From contig VEFU01000011.1 in NCBI GenBank assembly GCA_007679095.1, positions 1 to 64,000 on the forward strand: DNA of 64,000 nt. Reading direction: 5' to 3'. Both the position numbers and the translations under genes were made by a program. The notes beneath the pieces were generated by a model. That model did no database searches. It saw nothing but the letters and a program-made list of their open reading frames with translations, and had not been told where the DNA came from. Within the stretch, counting starts at the first letter, position 1. The number at the start of each line of letters is the position of its first letter. Shown here piece after piece: positions 45,357 through 54,328 of the stretch. The DNA comes from Paenibacillus bovis (GTDB lineage: Bacteria; Bacillota; Bacilli; Bacillales; Bacillaceae_C).

Positions 45357-46517
45357 ATGTTCTGGAGATATTCTCTTTATGAAACGAAATTATTGTTGCA
45401 TAATCGCAAAAACTGGTTTATTGCTGCATTTTTATTATTATTTTTTCTCGTTTTCTTTATTTACTACAGTCAAGACGAACCAATGACACTACGTGAACAA
45501 AAAAGGATAGAATCGGAAGAGACCTTTGCTGCATTTGAGTATATTGATGAACAACGCGAGGATGTACCGGAAATTGCAGAGGTTTATAACATTCTAACGA
45601 AGCAATCCGAATTGGTACAACTTCAGGTGTATTACATCGGGATGGGGAATGATAGTGAGCAATACATTGAAAGTGGTTTGCAGTTAAATGAATTGAAATT
45701 AAAAATACATGAACTTGGAAATAAAGGGTTACCGGATCACTTTATCACACCAAAAGAAGAAATTCTAAAGGATACAGCATTATTAAACTATATAAAAGAC
45801 AATGAGCTCCCACTGGAAGAAGATTCCTTTAAGACGAATTACTATGTCGAGAATGCATTAGAAGCGATGAGCGGTATATTATTTTTGGTTATTTTATTAA
45901 TCAGTGGTAGTGAATTATTAGTTTATGAACAACGGCATGCATCTGTTGTAAAGGGGTTACCAATCTCCTTTTTGAAAAAGATTACAAGTAAAGTAGCTAT
46001 CTATAGTATTCAAATAAATGTATTTTTACTTGGAGGCTTTATGATAGGCATCCTTTACGCAGCTATGAAACTTTTAGCTGGAGACTTTTCCTTCCCAGTC
46101 CTAATTTATGAGAATGGTGAATACATTTCTGTTTCTACGACGAAGTATTTGCTTTACATTTTCACGGGATTTGCAGTAGTTTCACTACTTATCATGTTTT
46201 TGTCGATATTATTAAATATGTTGTTTAAAAATGCCTATGCTAATATTCTAGTCGGGTTAGGTATTTTCGCTATTCCTCAAGTGATGATGGCAGCAGGGAT
46301 TAAATTGATCATGATAGAACCTCTATTATTTATCGATATCGTGGGTGTCTTATCAGGTGATATAGCAATTACATTAGGAAATAATGCAGTAGACTTTAGC
46401 TATGCTGTTTTGATGTTACTACTCCTTATTGCAATTGTGATAGGCAGTATTTATATCATCCATATGTTGTCATATCGTAAAAAACCAAAAGATGAACCAA
46501 TTGCGAAAGCATATTAA
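45357..46517 (+). CDS. ABC transporter permease subunit 2
   Basis: A 386-residue paralogue of the previous gene, with the same layout: N-terminal helix, long outer domain, and about six helices from residue 170. The opening LYETKLLLHNRKNWFIAAFLLLFFLVFFIYYSQ and the middle AMSGILFLVILLISGSELLVYEQRH are comparable with subunit 1. The two probably form a heterodimeric membrane part. AGAAAGGGTT precedes the start. The stop lies 14 bases before the ATPase start. Confidence 0.85.
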   Translation: MFWRYSLYETKLLLHNRKNWFIAAFLLLFFLVFFIYYSQDEPMTLREQKRIESEETFAAFEYIDEQREDVPEIAEVYNILTKQSELVQLQVYYIGMGNDSEQYIESGLQLNELKLKIHELGNKGLPDHFITPKEEILKDTALLNYIKDNELPLEEDSFKTNYYVENALEAMSGILFLVILLISGSELLVYEQRHASVVKGLPISFLKKITSKVAIYSIQINVFLLGGFMIGILYAAMKLLAGDFSFPVLIYENGEYISVSTTKYLLYIFTGFAVVSLLIMFLSILLNMLFKNAYANILVGLGIFAIPQVMMAAGIKLIMIEPLLFIDIVGVLSGDIAITLGNNAVDFSYAVLMLLLLIAIVIGSIYIIHMLSYRKKPKDEPIAKAY

Positions 46518-46530
46518 GGGGGGAGAGCTC

Positions 46531-47421
46531 GTGTTATCAATAAAGGATATTACAGTTTCATATAAAGATAAAAAAGTACTAGATAAATTATCTCTAACAG
46601 CTGAAAAAGGAGAGATTATTGGTTTAGTAGCTCCAAACGGAACAGGGAAGACAACATTATTTAATGTAATTGCAAATTATTTAAAACCAAATACGGGAAA
46701 AGTAACTTTTCATGGAAAGCTATCGTATAAACAAGAGAAAAGTGAATTATTAATACGGAAACATATGGCTACTTTTCCAGACCAAGGAGACTTATTAGAA
46801 GAATTATCTGGTGTCGACCATATGAATTTATATGCCAATATGTGGAAAGGGACGAAGAAACACGTTCCTCAAATATTGGAACAGTTAAATATGACTAGTT
46901 ATGCGAAAAAGAAGGTTAAAACGTATTCTTTAGGAATGAGGCAGAGACTTTGTTTTGCCATGATGGTTGCAGCAGATACTCCGATAATGTTGATGGATGA
47001 ATTGATGAATGGACTTGATGTAGAAAATGTCGCCTTAATATCTAATTTATTATTGGATATGAAAAAACAAGATAAGTTAATTTTTGTGGCATCTCACTTA
47101 CTTGAAAACTTAGACCTATATGCAGATAGAGTCATTTTCTTGAAAGACGGAGTAATTATTCACGAACATCGTCACGGTGAAGATAGTAATGACTATATAA
47201 AACTTGAGTTAAGTCCGGAACAATATGAGCAAATTTTAAATCAACTTCCAAAGGATCATCTATATTTAGGGAATCATTTATGCTGTATTCCGCTAGCTGG
47301 TATGGAAATAACGGAACAATCAAGAATGTTAGAAAAACTGCTTGCATATAAACAAAAAGAATTAACGATTGGACCATTAGGGACGGTAGAATATTATGAA
47401 AAATATTATTTGGATAAGTAA
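46531..47421 (+). CDS. ABC transporter ATP-binding protein
   Basis: About 296 residues. Walker A is GLVAPNGTGKTT, the signature is TYSLGMRQRLCFA, Walker B is PIMLMDELMNGLD and the H-loop follows in FVASHLLENL. The Walker B Glu is present (MDELM). The start GTG 46531 is set by GGGGGGAGAG; the longer frame from 46492 overlaps the permease stop region. A C-terminal domain of about 80 residues follows the core. The gene overlaps the next one by 26 bases. Confidence 0.9.
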   Translation: MLSIKDITVSYKDKKVLDKLSLTAEKGEIIGLVAPNGTGKTTLFNVIANYLKPNTGKVTFHGKLSYKQEKSELLIRKHMATFPDQGDLLEELSGVDHMNLYANMWKGTKKHVPQILEQLNMTSYAKKKVKTYSLGMRQRLCFAMMVAADTPIMLMDELMNGLDVENVALISNLLLDMKKQDKLIFVASHLLENLDLYADRVIFLKDGVIIHEHRHGEDSNDYIKLELSPEQYEQILNQLPKDHLYLGNHLCCIPLAGMEITEQSRMLEKLLAYKQKELTIGPLGTVEYYEKYYLDK

Positions 47422-48067
47422 GATATTAGTTTGTTTACTAATTGTAAGTGGGTGCCAGCAACAAACAGATAAAGTGCAACAATATCAAACAAACTATGAA
47501 ATTATCGGTGATGAGCGTGATGACATTATTGGGGAAATAAGTAATACCATATATGATTCAATTGATCGTAATAACTCAGAAGCTACTGAAATGATGATAG
47601 ATGTCATTGATCAATATGGCGAAACTATTATCCTTCCTCGGGGGCGATACCATATCTCTGGTCATGCTGCTGGTACTGTGGAAATTACAGACAAGCAAGG
47701 AAAAGAATTAATGAATGAAGTGTACGGCGGGTCCGTTCATGGTATAACGGTTGATTTAAATGGAGAACATGCCGTTCATATTGATGGCTTTGATGAAGTT
47801 TTTATTACTCCAGTTGAAACACAAATAACAAAGGAACTACATGCAGGAATATGGGAAGTTGGTAAAGATATTGCTCCAGGGAAATATATCGCATCTGGCT
47901 ATGGCCTAGGGTATATTCAAATATTTGAACATGGATCTACTCCAAGAGTGTTTGAAATAATTGGTGGATTAAGTGAAACAAAAGTAGAATTGGACTTAAA
48001 AAAGAATCAAAAAATGAAGATAATCGGAGTTTCGCAAATTACGCTCGATGAATACGATCAAAAATAA
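47396..48067 (+). CDS. Lipoprotein of the ABC operon
   Basis: A 223-residue lipoprotein with a signal ending in LIVSGCQQQ. The mature part has two similar beta-rich stretches, RGRYHISGHAAGTVEITDKQGKELM and APGKYIASGYGLGYIQIFEHGS, which may be small repeated domains. It sits on the outer face of the membrane, next to the ABC transporter. The overlap with the ATPase gene shows co-translation. I do not recognise a named family. Confidence 0.82.
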   Translation: MKNIIWISKILVCLLIVSGCQQQTDKVQQYQTNYEIIGDERDDIIGEISNTIYDSIDRNNSEATEMMIDVIDQYGETIILPRGRYHISGHAAGTVEITDKQGKELMNEVYGGSVHGITVDLNGEHAVHIDGFDEVFITPVETQITKELHAGIWEVGKDIAPGKYIASGYGLGYIQIFEHGSTPRVFEIIGGLSETKVELDLKKNQKMKIIGVSQITLDEYDQK

Positions 48068-48091
48068 CGAATACAATAAAAATATTTTATC

Positions 48092-48132
48092 TAGTGGGAC
48101 ATTTGATAATTCAAGTGTCCCACTATTTTTTG
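48092..48132. terminator. Terminator of the four-gene ABC operon
   Basis: Stem TAGTGGGACA/TGTCCCACTA at the ends of 48092-48127, followed by T. Confidence 0.88.
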
Positions 48133-48144
48133 GAAAAAATAGTG

Positions 48145-48187
48145 TTGACATTTATGGAATACATTTTATAATTTGCATTAAGGAAAT
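48145..48187 (+). promoter_or_regulatory. mntABC promoter with a candidate MntR box
   Basis: TTGACA (48145-48150), 16 bases, TATAAT (48167-48172). The box ATTTGCATTAAGGAAAT (48171-48187) overlaps the end of the -10 and fits the MntR-box pattern (TTTGCATnAGGGAAA type). A second, weaker copy may lie at 48191-48207. Mn-bound MntR should repress here. Confidence 0.75.
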
Positions 48188-48283
48188 ATTATTTACTTAA
48201 GGACAAAATTGTTCTTTAGGCAACAATTTGTGCTCTTGCTCATAAAATTAAAAATCAATAATGAACAAAGGAGAAGAAGCGAT

Positions 48284-49027
48284 ATGGGGACAGCACTAGC
48301 TATAGAAGACCTGCATGTTTCTTATTATGGAACGGATGCAGTGAAAGGAGTGAGTCTTACTGTTGAAACTGGGAAGTTAGTAGGCATTATTGGACCAAAT
48401 GGTGCAGGAAAATCTACATTTTTGAAGGCGGTCTTAAATCTTATCCCCAAAGATAAAGGAACCTTGTCTATTTTAGGTACATCCATCCAACAAGCAAGGA
48501 AGAAAATTGCATATGTACCGCAACGGAGCAATATTGATTGGGACTTTCCAATTACAGTATTAGACACAGTGTTAATAGGGACTTATCCACATCTAAATTG
48601 GTTTAGACGACCTAAGAAAGAACATAAAGAATGGGCAATTCAGTGTCTTGAAAGAGTAGGCATGCAAGAGTTTAGTAGACGGCAAATTGGAGAGCTTTCT
48701 GGAGGACAACAGCAACGAGTTTTTTTAGCAAGAGCATTAGCGCAGAAAGCAGAGTTGTTTTTTTTAGATGAACCTTTTGTCGGCGTAGATATGACCAGTG
48801 AAGAGACAATTATTCAAATACTAAAAGAACTTTGCGAGCAAGGAAAAACAGTGATTGTCGTTCATCATGATCTGAGTAAGGCAAATGATTACTTCCAGGA
48901 ATTAATTTTACTGAATAAAGAATTGGTCAGTTATGGAACCGTAGAAGAAGTGTTTCAGCCGGAGATTATTTCAAAAGCCTACAGAGGACAGTTTGCTTTT
49001 ATGAATGAGATCGGAGTGTCTATGTAA
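48284..49027 (+). CDS. mntB: Manganese ABC transporter ATP-binding protein
   Basis: A 247-residue ABC ATPase of the metal-importer (MntB/ZnuC-like) group. Walker A is GIIGPNGAGKST, the signature is LSGGQQQRVFLARAL, Walker B is LFFLDEPFVGVD and the H-loop follows in VVHHDLS. AAAGGAGAAG before ATG 48284 sets the start; a longer frame from 48209 has no good site. The order ATPase, permease, binding protein is as in many Firmicutes Mn operons. The MntR-type promoter supports Mn. Confidence 0.92.
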   Translation: MGTALAIEDLHVSYYGTDAVKGVSLTVETGKLVGIIGPNGAGKSTFLKAVLNLIPKDKGTLSILGTSIQQARKKIAYVPQRSNIDWDFPITVLDTVLIGTYPHLNWFRRPKKEHKEWAIQCLERVGMQEFSRRQIGELSGGQQQRVFLARALAQKAELFFLDEPFVGVDMTSEETIIQILKELCEQGKTVIVVHHDLSKANDYFQELILLNKELVSYGTVEEVFQPEIISKAYRGQFAFMNEIGVSM

Positions 49028-49884
49028 TGGAATTTATGGAGGCAGTCTTCCAGTATAGTTTTTTACAGAAAGCGTTAATTACATCGATTATCGTTGGGAT
49101 AATTTGTGGGGTAATGGGATGTTTTATCATCCTTCGAGGAATGGCATTAATGGGAGATGCAATTTCACACGCAGTACTTCCGGGAGTAGCTCTCTCCTAT
49201 ATGTTAGGAATAAACTTCTTTTTTGGAGCAGTCATTAGTGGCGTAATTACTGCTATTGCAATTGGGTTTGTATCGCAAAATAGTCGAATTAAGCATGATA
49301 CATCCATTGGTATTATGTTCACGGCCGCATTTGCTGCAGGGATCATTATCATCACGATGTTAAAAAGCAGTACTGATTTATACCATATTTTATTTGGCAA
49401 TGTTTTGGCAGTTAGAACATCTGAAATGTGGATGACATTAGGAATTGGAGTTCTTGTCATTCTAGCAGTCTATCTTTTCTATAAGGAATTGTTAGTGTCT
49501 TCGTTTGATCCGACGATGGCAGCTGCATATGGACTACCAACTAAACTCATTCATTATTTTCTCATGACGTTATTAACGATGGTGACAGTAGCTTCCTTAC
49601 AAACAGTAGGTATTGTATTGGTAGTTGCGATGCTAATTACACCTGCAGCGACAGCGTACCTACTTACGGAACGATTGTGGATCATGATTTTTATTGCTGC
49701 AGGGATTGGAATAGTATCAGCCACTATTGGTTTGTACTTTAGCTATACTCATAATCTTGCTTCAGGAGCAACCATCGTTATAACAGCAACAGTAATCTTT
49801 GGAGTAGTATTTTTGTTTTCACCAAAACATGGAATTGTCTGGAAGGCATTTAAAACAAAAAGGAAAAGAGCTTCGTTGGCATAA
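49027..49884 (+). CDS. mntC: Manganese ABC transporter permease
   Basis: A 285-residue permease with eight or nine helices of the ABC-3 type (metal importers). MGDAISHAVLPGVALSYML and the AAYGLPTKLIHYFLMTLLTMVTVASLQTVGIVLVVAMLITPAATAYLL stretch are typical. The stop of the ATPase and this ATG share bases (TAATG), so the two are co-translated. Confidence 0.93.
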   Translation: MEFMEAVFQYSFLQKALITSIIVGIICGVMGCFIILRGMALMGDAISHAVLPGVALSYMLGINFFFGAVISGVITAIAIGFVSQNSRIKHDTSIGIMFTAAFAAGIIIITMLKSSTDLYHILFGNVLAVRTSEMWMTLGIGVLVILAVYLFYKELLVSSFDPTMAAAYGLPTKLIHYFLMTLLTMVTVASLQTVGIVLVVAMLITPAATAYLLTERLWIMIFIAAGIGIVSATIGLYFSYTHNLASGATIVITATVIFGVVFLFSPKHGIVWKAFKTKRKRASLA

Positions 49885-49902
49885 AAAAAAGGAGGTATAA
49901 AG

Positions 49903-50835
49903 ATGAAACGTTATTTCAAATTTATAACCATTTTCATAGTAGGACTATTTCTACTAGGAGCATGTGGGAAGGAAAAGACAAGTGAGGATGATGATGGAAA
50001 AGTAAAAGTAGTTACTACCTATTCTATCGTATATGACATTGTGAAGAATATCGGTGGTGACTTAGTAGAGATTCATAGTTTAGCACCAATCGGATCCAAT
50101 CCACATGAGTACGATCCACTTCCGGATGACATAAAGAAAACAACCGATGCAGATGCAGTATTTTATAATGGACTTAATTTGGAAGCAGGAAACTCTTGGT
50201 TTGATAAATTAATGGAAACTGCTGATAAGGATGGAAAAGATGCTCCGGTTTTCTTGATGAGTAAAGGAGTAAATGTGAAGTACCTTACAACGAAAGGGCA
50301 AGAAGGTGAAGAAGATCCACATGCTTGGTTAGACATTAGAAATGGAATTAAATATGCAGAAAATGCAAGGGATGGCTTAATAAAAGTTGATCCAGATAAT
50401 GCAGATATTTATAAGGAAAATGCAGAAAAGTATATTGCAAAACTACAAAAGCTTCATGATGACGCATTGACACAATTTGAGGAAATTCCTGTAGAGGAAC
50501 GAGTATTAGTTACGAGTGAAGGAGCTTTCAAGTATTTTAGTGATGCATATGGATTTACAGCAGAATATATTTGGGAAATAAATCAAGAAAATCAAGGAAC
50601 TCCACAGCAGATTACAAGAATCGTAGATATTATTAAAAAGATGCAGATCAAAGGTTTATTCGTAGAAACTAGTATTGACCCAAGAAGTATGGAAGCAGTT
50701 TCATCAGAAACGAACGTTCCAATAATGGGGAAGGTTTTTACGGATTCACTTGCTGAACCTGGGGAGGATGGAGATACGTACATCTCAATGATGGAATGGA
50801 ATATAAAAACGATAAAAGAAGGGTTATTAAAATAA
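49903..50835 (+). CDS. mntA: Manganese-binding lipoprotein
   Basis: A 310-residue cluster A-I metal-binding protein. The lipoprotein signal ends in LLGACGKE. Metal ligands can be picked out by family pattern: His in SNPHEYDPLPDD, His in EEDPHAWLDIRN, Glu in VLVTSEGAFKYF, and Asp in TDSLAEPGEDGDTYISMMEWN. This His-His-Glu-Asp set fits Mn or Zn. It delivers the metal to the MntBC part. AGGAGG before the ATG. Confidence 0.93.
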   Translation: MKRYFKFITIFIVGLFLLGACGKEKTSEDDDGKVKVVTTYSIVYDIVKNIGGDLVEIHSLAPIGSNPHEYDPLPDDIKKTTDADAVFYNGLNLEAGNSWFDKLMETADKDGKDAPVFLMSKGVNVKYLTTKGQEGEEDPHAWLDIRNGIKYAENARDGLIKVDPDNADIYKENAEKYIAKLQKLHDDALTQFEEIPVEERVLVTSEGAFKYFSDAYGFTAEYIWEINQENQGTPQQITRIVDIIKKMQIKGLFVETSIDPRSMEAVSSETNVPIMGKVFTDSLAEPGEDGDTYISMMEWNIKTIKEGLLK

Positions 50836-50892
50836 CCAAAAAATAAACACTTATAAATTTGGGGGATTTTAATAGAAATACCTTGAGAAAGT

Positions 50893-51066
50893 GGTGAGAC
50901 TGGGGAAAATAAACTATACGATGATAGTCCTTTTATTACGTTGGCTCTGTTAAAGTTCATTGTTGTTAACAACTTAGTTGATAGTAGCGAGAGTACAGGA
51001 GCGAAAATCAACAACAGAGTTTAACAGAGCTATTACGTTAACTTATTTTCACAGTCTCACCTTTTA
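50893..51066. terminator. mntABC terminator region split by an insertion
   Basis: Outer arms GGTGAGACTG...GAAAATAA (50893-50913) and TTATTTTC..CAGTCTCACC (51043-51061) could have made one long hairpin followed by TTTTA. An 88-bp element now sits in the loop. Confidence 0.6.
50943..51030. mobile_element. MITE-like 88-bp element with 9-bp direct repeats
   Basis: Terminal inverted repeats are GGCTCTGTTAAA (50943-50954) and TTTAACAGAGC (51020-51030), with further imperfect symmetry (TTGTT/AACAA) inside. The element is flanked by the direct repeat TATTACGTT (50934-50942 and 51031-51039), a typical target duplication. It is too short to encode a protein. The parent element is not in the window; GGCTCTGTT ends are found on several IS families. 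Confidence 0.75.
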
Positions 51067-51103
51067 TATAAAGGCAGACGGATTACCTTTTTGCCCGTGA
51101 AAT

Positions 51104-51295
51104 TCAAATCCCATGGGATTGGCAGTATGCATCGACAACCTGTTCAATTTGGCTAGGTTCAGGTGCTGCCCCTCTAAATTTAAATTTCAGTTCCTCTATA
51201 AACTCGCCATTTTGATAAACATGAATTGCTGCTTTTTGTTCAATGACACTATATTCCGGTTCGAATATATATCCACCACGTTCAATTGCACCCAT
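51104..51295 (-). CDS. ybxH: DUF5370 family protein (YbxH-like)
   Basis: A 63-residue soluble protein opening MGAIERGGYIFEPEYSVIEQKA and ending SQIEQVVDAYCQSHGI. It matches the small Bacillus YbxH (DUF5370) family in size and pattern. The function is unknown. AAGGAGAG sits before the ATG. Confidence 0.85.
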   Translation of the reverse strand: MGAIERGGYIFEPEYSVIEQKAAIHVYQNGEFIEELKFKFRGAAPEPSQIEQVVDAYCQSHGI

Positions 51296-51356
51296 GTAAA
51301 CTCTCCTTTATTCCATTTTAACTGCTAATTTAATTTGTAGTTTATCCAATAATGAA

Positions 51357-51394
51357 AAAAACAACACTTTCTCCATTGAAAGTGTTGTTTTTTT
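51357..51394. terminator. Terminator between ybxH upstream region and the glycosyltransferase gene
   Basis: Stem AAAACAACACTTTC/GAAAGTGTTGTTTT (51358-51371 with 51378-51391) with T and A runs. On the minus strand it ends the glycosyltransferase gene. Confidence 0.88.
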
Positions 51395-51417
51395 AGAAAT
51401 AAATTGTTAAAAACATC

Positions 51418-53385
51418 TTAAAATTTGTGTACGTTCATAGGAGTGTAATCAGGTGCTGTATGTGATAAATAATCAATTGTATTATCAATAGATATTAATT
51501 CCTCATATTTTTGCTGTAATGCTTTAATATAAGGGCTATATAAGTTTTTTAATATACTTTTGGTGAAATTGAGTTCCTCTAATTTCCATAGGTCATATTC
51601 AATTTCACTTAGCATTAGTAAACTACCAAAATGGAAACATACTATTTCCGTATTTTCAATAAGGATACGTCTACCTTTACGTGTAACATCATTCCCATCA
51701 ACCATTACAATATTCCATGGGGCAGCATCGATACCGATATTTTGGATGACTTTAATATTAATAAATTTATTCGGAATCTTATTTAGATACTTCTGATCTC
51801 CCCACCTATCGTCTTCATATTGGTCGTAGCACCATTCTAAACATTTTTCTTTCCACCATTTAAGGATTTTCAAACTATTTTCTTCACGTTTGAAACCGAG
51901 GAGACCAGCTTGATAGATACCATGTTTGTGTTCTATCATTCTGGTACTTCTTTGTTTACATAAGAAAATAGAATAAGTAGACCATTCGTCTAAAATTGGT
52001 TTAGGACTGGAAAAGAAATACATATCGGCATCACAATAAATAATATAATCAATCTCACTGTAATGCTTTAGAATATGCTCACATAAAGGAGCTTTCATAG
52101 TCCAACAACATTCTGTAAGACTTCTTTTCTCACTAAGTTTGGCGATCATATTGTTTTCAATTTCACTCACAGGAATTAGTGTTACATTCTTTAGATTTAA
52201 CTTTGATAATATATTCAAGCTTTCCGAATCCATACAACAAATCCATAAATGGAATTCGTCCCCAAGATTTAGTAAAGATTGATGGAATGCCAAGCCCTTT
52301 ACCAAGTATTCTTTACTAATAATCGTAGCCATACAATAAAATTCATCGGTTTGGTCCATTTTTCTCCGAAACGTTGTGTACTTATAATAACTTTTCACAT
52401 TTGATTTATTACTATAAAAATGGTTTACATCATATCCTCTGTTTTTTAAATCTTGAATTATTTCACGGATTTTCTCTATATAAGGAATGTAAATGCTATT
52501 TTTTATCGTACTTCTTATTTTCAGAGTATCTAAACTCCAAAGATCAAATTCCTCTTCGTTAAAGATGGAGAAGCAAGCAAAATGGTATGCTACCAGCTTA
52601 TTCTTTTCAATATATAATGAATCATTTTTCTTTTCTATACGATAGTTATTGTTGTAGATGCAGTTCCAAGGTGCTGCATCAACCCCTAAATGTTCTGATA
52701 TCCTTACATTTGAGAACATGTTTGGAATTTCATCTAAATACTTCTGATCACCGAAGCGTTCTTTATCAGGTAAAGCGAAACACCATTCTTCACATTTTTT
52801 CTGCCACCATTTTAAAGATTCAAGACCAATAGTATCATGTCGAAATCCGATAACTCCTGCTTGGTATTTTCCATATTTTTTTTCTACCCATTCTGCATCA
52901 CGTTGTGGACATAAATAAATGGATGCATTACCCCATTCTTCAAAAATCTCATTTGGATCTGAAAAAAAGTAAATATCACCGTCACAATATAAGACGGAAT
53001 CCAAATTATATCTTGTTAGTAAATAATGAATCAGTGGTGCTTTCAGTGTCCAGCAGTATTCGTTCAATTTACGTTGTTGCTTAATTAACCGCAAGTTAAT
53101 ATCTTCCACTTCCTTGACAGAGAATAGCACCACATGCTGGAGATTCATTTCTTTGAGAAATGAAATTGTTTCTTGATCCATACAACAAACCCATAGTTTG
53201 AAATTTTTTGAATGTGTAACAAGAGAATAGTACATAGCTAATATTCGCAGTATATAATCCTTACTTGCCGTAACACATATATGGTTGAGATTATCATTAT
53301 TCTTTGTATCTCCAATTACGGTGTTAATTAATTTTTTTTCTTCTAGAAATTTTTTTATAGAATTTAAAAAACTCTCCTTCGCCAA
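51418..53385 (-). CDS. Tandem glycosyltransferase, two GT8-like domains
   Basis: A 655-residue soluble protein with two copies of one domain. In domain 1, YCDGDIYFF has the DxD motif at about residues 135-137; in domain 2, YCDADMYFF has it at about 452-454. Both copies have a WTLKAPL or WTMKAPL segment, a YQAGVIGF or YQAGLLGF segment and a late HLGVDAAPWN or NIGIDAAPWN. This is the GT-A fold pattern with metal and sugar-nucleotide binding. It is divergent from the CDP-sugar genes at 53548, and both may serve one glycan. The start is TTG with AAGGGA upstream. Confidence 0.85.
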   Translation of the reverse strand: MAKESFLNSIKKFLEEKKLINTVIGDTKNNDNLNHICVTASKDYILRILAMYYSLVTHSKNFKLWVCCMDQETISFLKEMNLQHVVLFSVKEVEDINLRLIKQQRKLNEYCWTLKAPLIHYLLTRYNLDSVLYCDGDIYFFSDPNEIFEEWGNASIYLCPQRDAEWVEKKYGKYQAGVIGFRHDTIGLESLKWWQKKCEEWCFALPDKERFGDQKYLDEIPNMFSNVRISEHLGVDAAPWNCIYNNNYRIEKKNDSLYIEKNKLVAYHFACFSIFNEEEFDLWSLDTLKIRSTIKNSIYIPYIEKIREIIQDLKNRGYDVNHFYSNKSNVKSYYKYTTFRRKMDQTDEFYCMATIISKEYLVKGLAFHQSLLNLGDEFHLWICCMDSESLNILSKLNLKNVTLIPVSEIENNMIAKLSEKRSLTECCWTMKAPLCEHILKHYSEIDYIIYCDADMYFFSSPKPILDEWSTYSIFLCKQRSTRMIEHKHGIYQAGLLGFKREENSLKILKWWKEKCLEWCYDQYEDDRWGDQKYLNKIPNKFINIKVIQNIGIDAAPWNIVMVDGNDVTRKGRRILIENTEIVCFHFGSLLMLSEIEYDLWKLEELNFTKSILKNLYSPYIKALQQKYEELISIDNTIDYLSHTAPDYTPMNVHKF

Positions 53386-53547
53386 TTTATATCATCCCTT
53401 CTCCTGTTTTGTTTCTGGATAATATATGAACGCTTGTATAGTTTGTATAGTATATTAGCTTGTTTTTTTACAAATATAGGTACTTGTACAACCGAAAGTT
53501 TAATAATGCACATATTATTGCTTAAATTGAAAAAAAGGAGGATATAA

Positions 53548-54327
53548 ATGAAAGTCGTTATTTTAGCTGGAGGATTAGGTACAAGAATAAGTGAAGAAAC
53601 AAAAGTAAAGCCAAAACCAATGGTTGAAATAGGAGGGATGCCGATTTTATGGCATATCATGAAGATTTACTCCTCATATGGCTATAATGAGTTCATCATT
53701 TGCCTTGGATATAAAGGAAATGTAATTAAGGAGTTTTTCTCACAGTATATGTTGCAAAAATCGGATGTTACGTACAACTTCACAAAGGAAACAATTGAGT
53801 TTACTATCCACAGAAACGAAGTAGAGAATTGGAAAGTAACTTTAGTTGAAACAGGAGAGCATTCAATGACTGGTGGTAGAGTAGGAAGAGTGAAACCTTA
53901 TATTAATGATGAAACGTTCATGTTGACATATGGTGATGGTTTGGCAGACATCGATATTAGAAAGTTAGTTAATTCACATAAACAACATGGAAAATATGCC
54001 ACTCTAACAGCAGTTCAACCAGAGGGTAGGTTTGGCTCACTAGATATATCAACTACAAATGAAATAAATAAGTTTATCGAGAAGCCACAAGGTGACGGCC
54101 ATTGGATTAATGGTGGATTCTTTGTATTAGAACCGGAAGTTTTTGAATATATCGAAGGTGATGATAGTGTATTTGAAACGGATGTATTACCAAAACTGGC
54201 AGAAGAAAATCAATTAATGTCTTTTAAACATCAAGGATTCTGGAAACCAATGGATACTTTACGTGACCGAAATCAATTAGACGAATTATGGAACACAGGT
54301 AATCCACCATGGAAGAAGTGGTCATAA
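53548..54327 (+). CDS. rfbF: Glucose-1-phosphate cytidylyltransferase
   Basis: A 259-residue nucleotidyltransferase that makes CDP-glucose from CTP and glucose-1-phosphate. The nucleotide loop is LAGGLGTRISEETKVKPKPMVEIGG, typical of RfbF. The middle MTYGDGLADIDI holds a metal-binding Asp, and GHWINGGFFVLEPEVF is also typical. It starts the CDP-sugar operon. AAAGGAGG precedes the ATG. The operon continues with the dehydratase one base later. Confidence 0.93.
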   Translation: MKVVILAGGLGTRISEETKVKPKPMVEIGGMPILWHIMKIYSSYGYNEFIICLGYKGNVIKEFFSQYMLQKSDVTYNFTKETIEFTIHRNEVENWKVTLVETGEHSMTGGRVGRVKPYINDETFMLTYGDGLADIDIRKLVNSHKQHGKYATLTAVQPEGRFGSLDISTTNEINKFIEKPQGDGHWINGGFFVLEPEVFEYIEGDDSVFETDVLPKLAEENQLMSFKHQGFWKPMDTLRDRNQLDELWNTGNPPWKKWS

Positions 54328-54328
54328 G

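Noticed and set aside
50592-51014. A 140-codon minus-strand ORF at the mntA end
   Set aside because: It is antisense to mntA and runs through the MITE-like element, without a family match.
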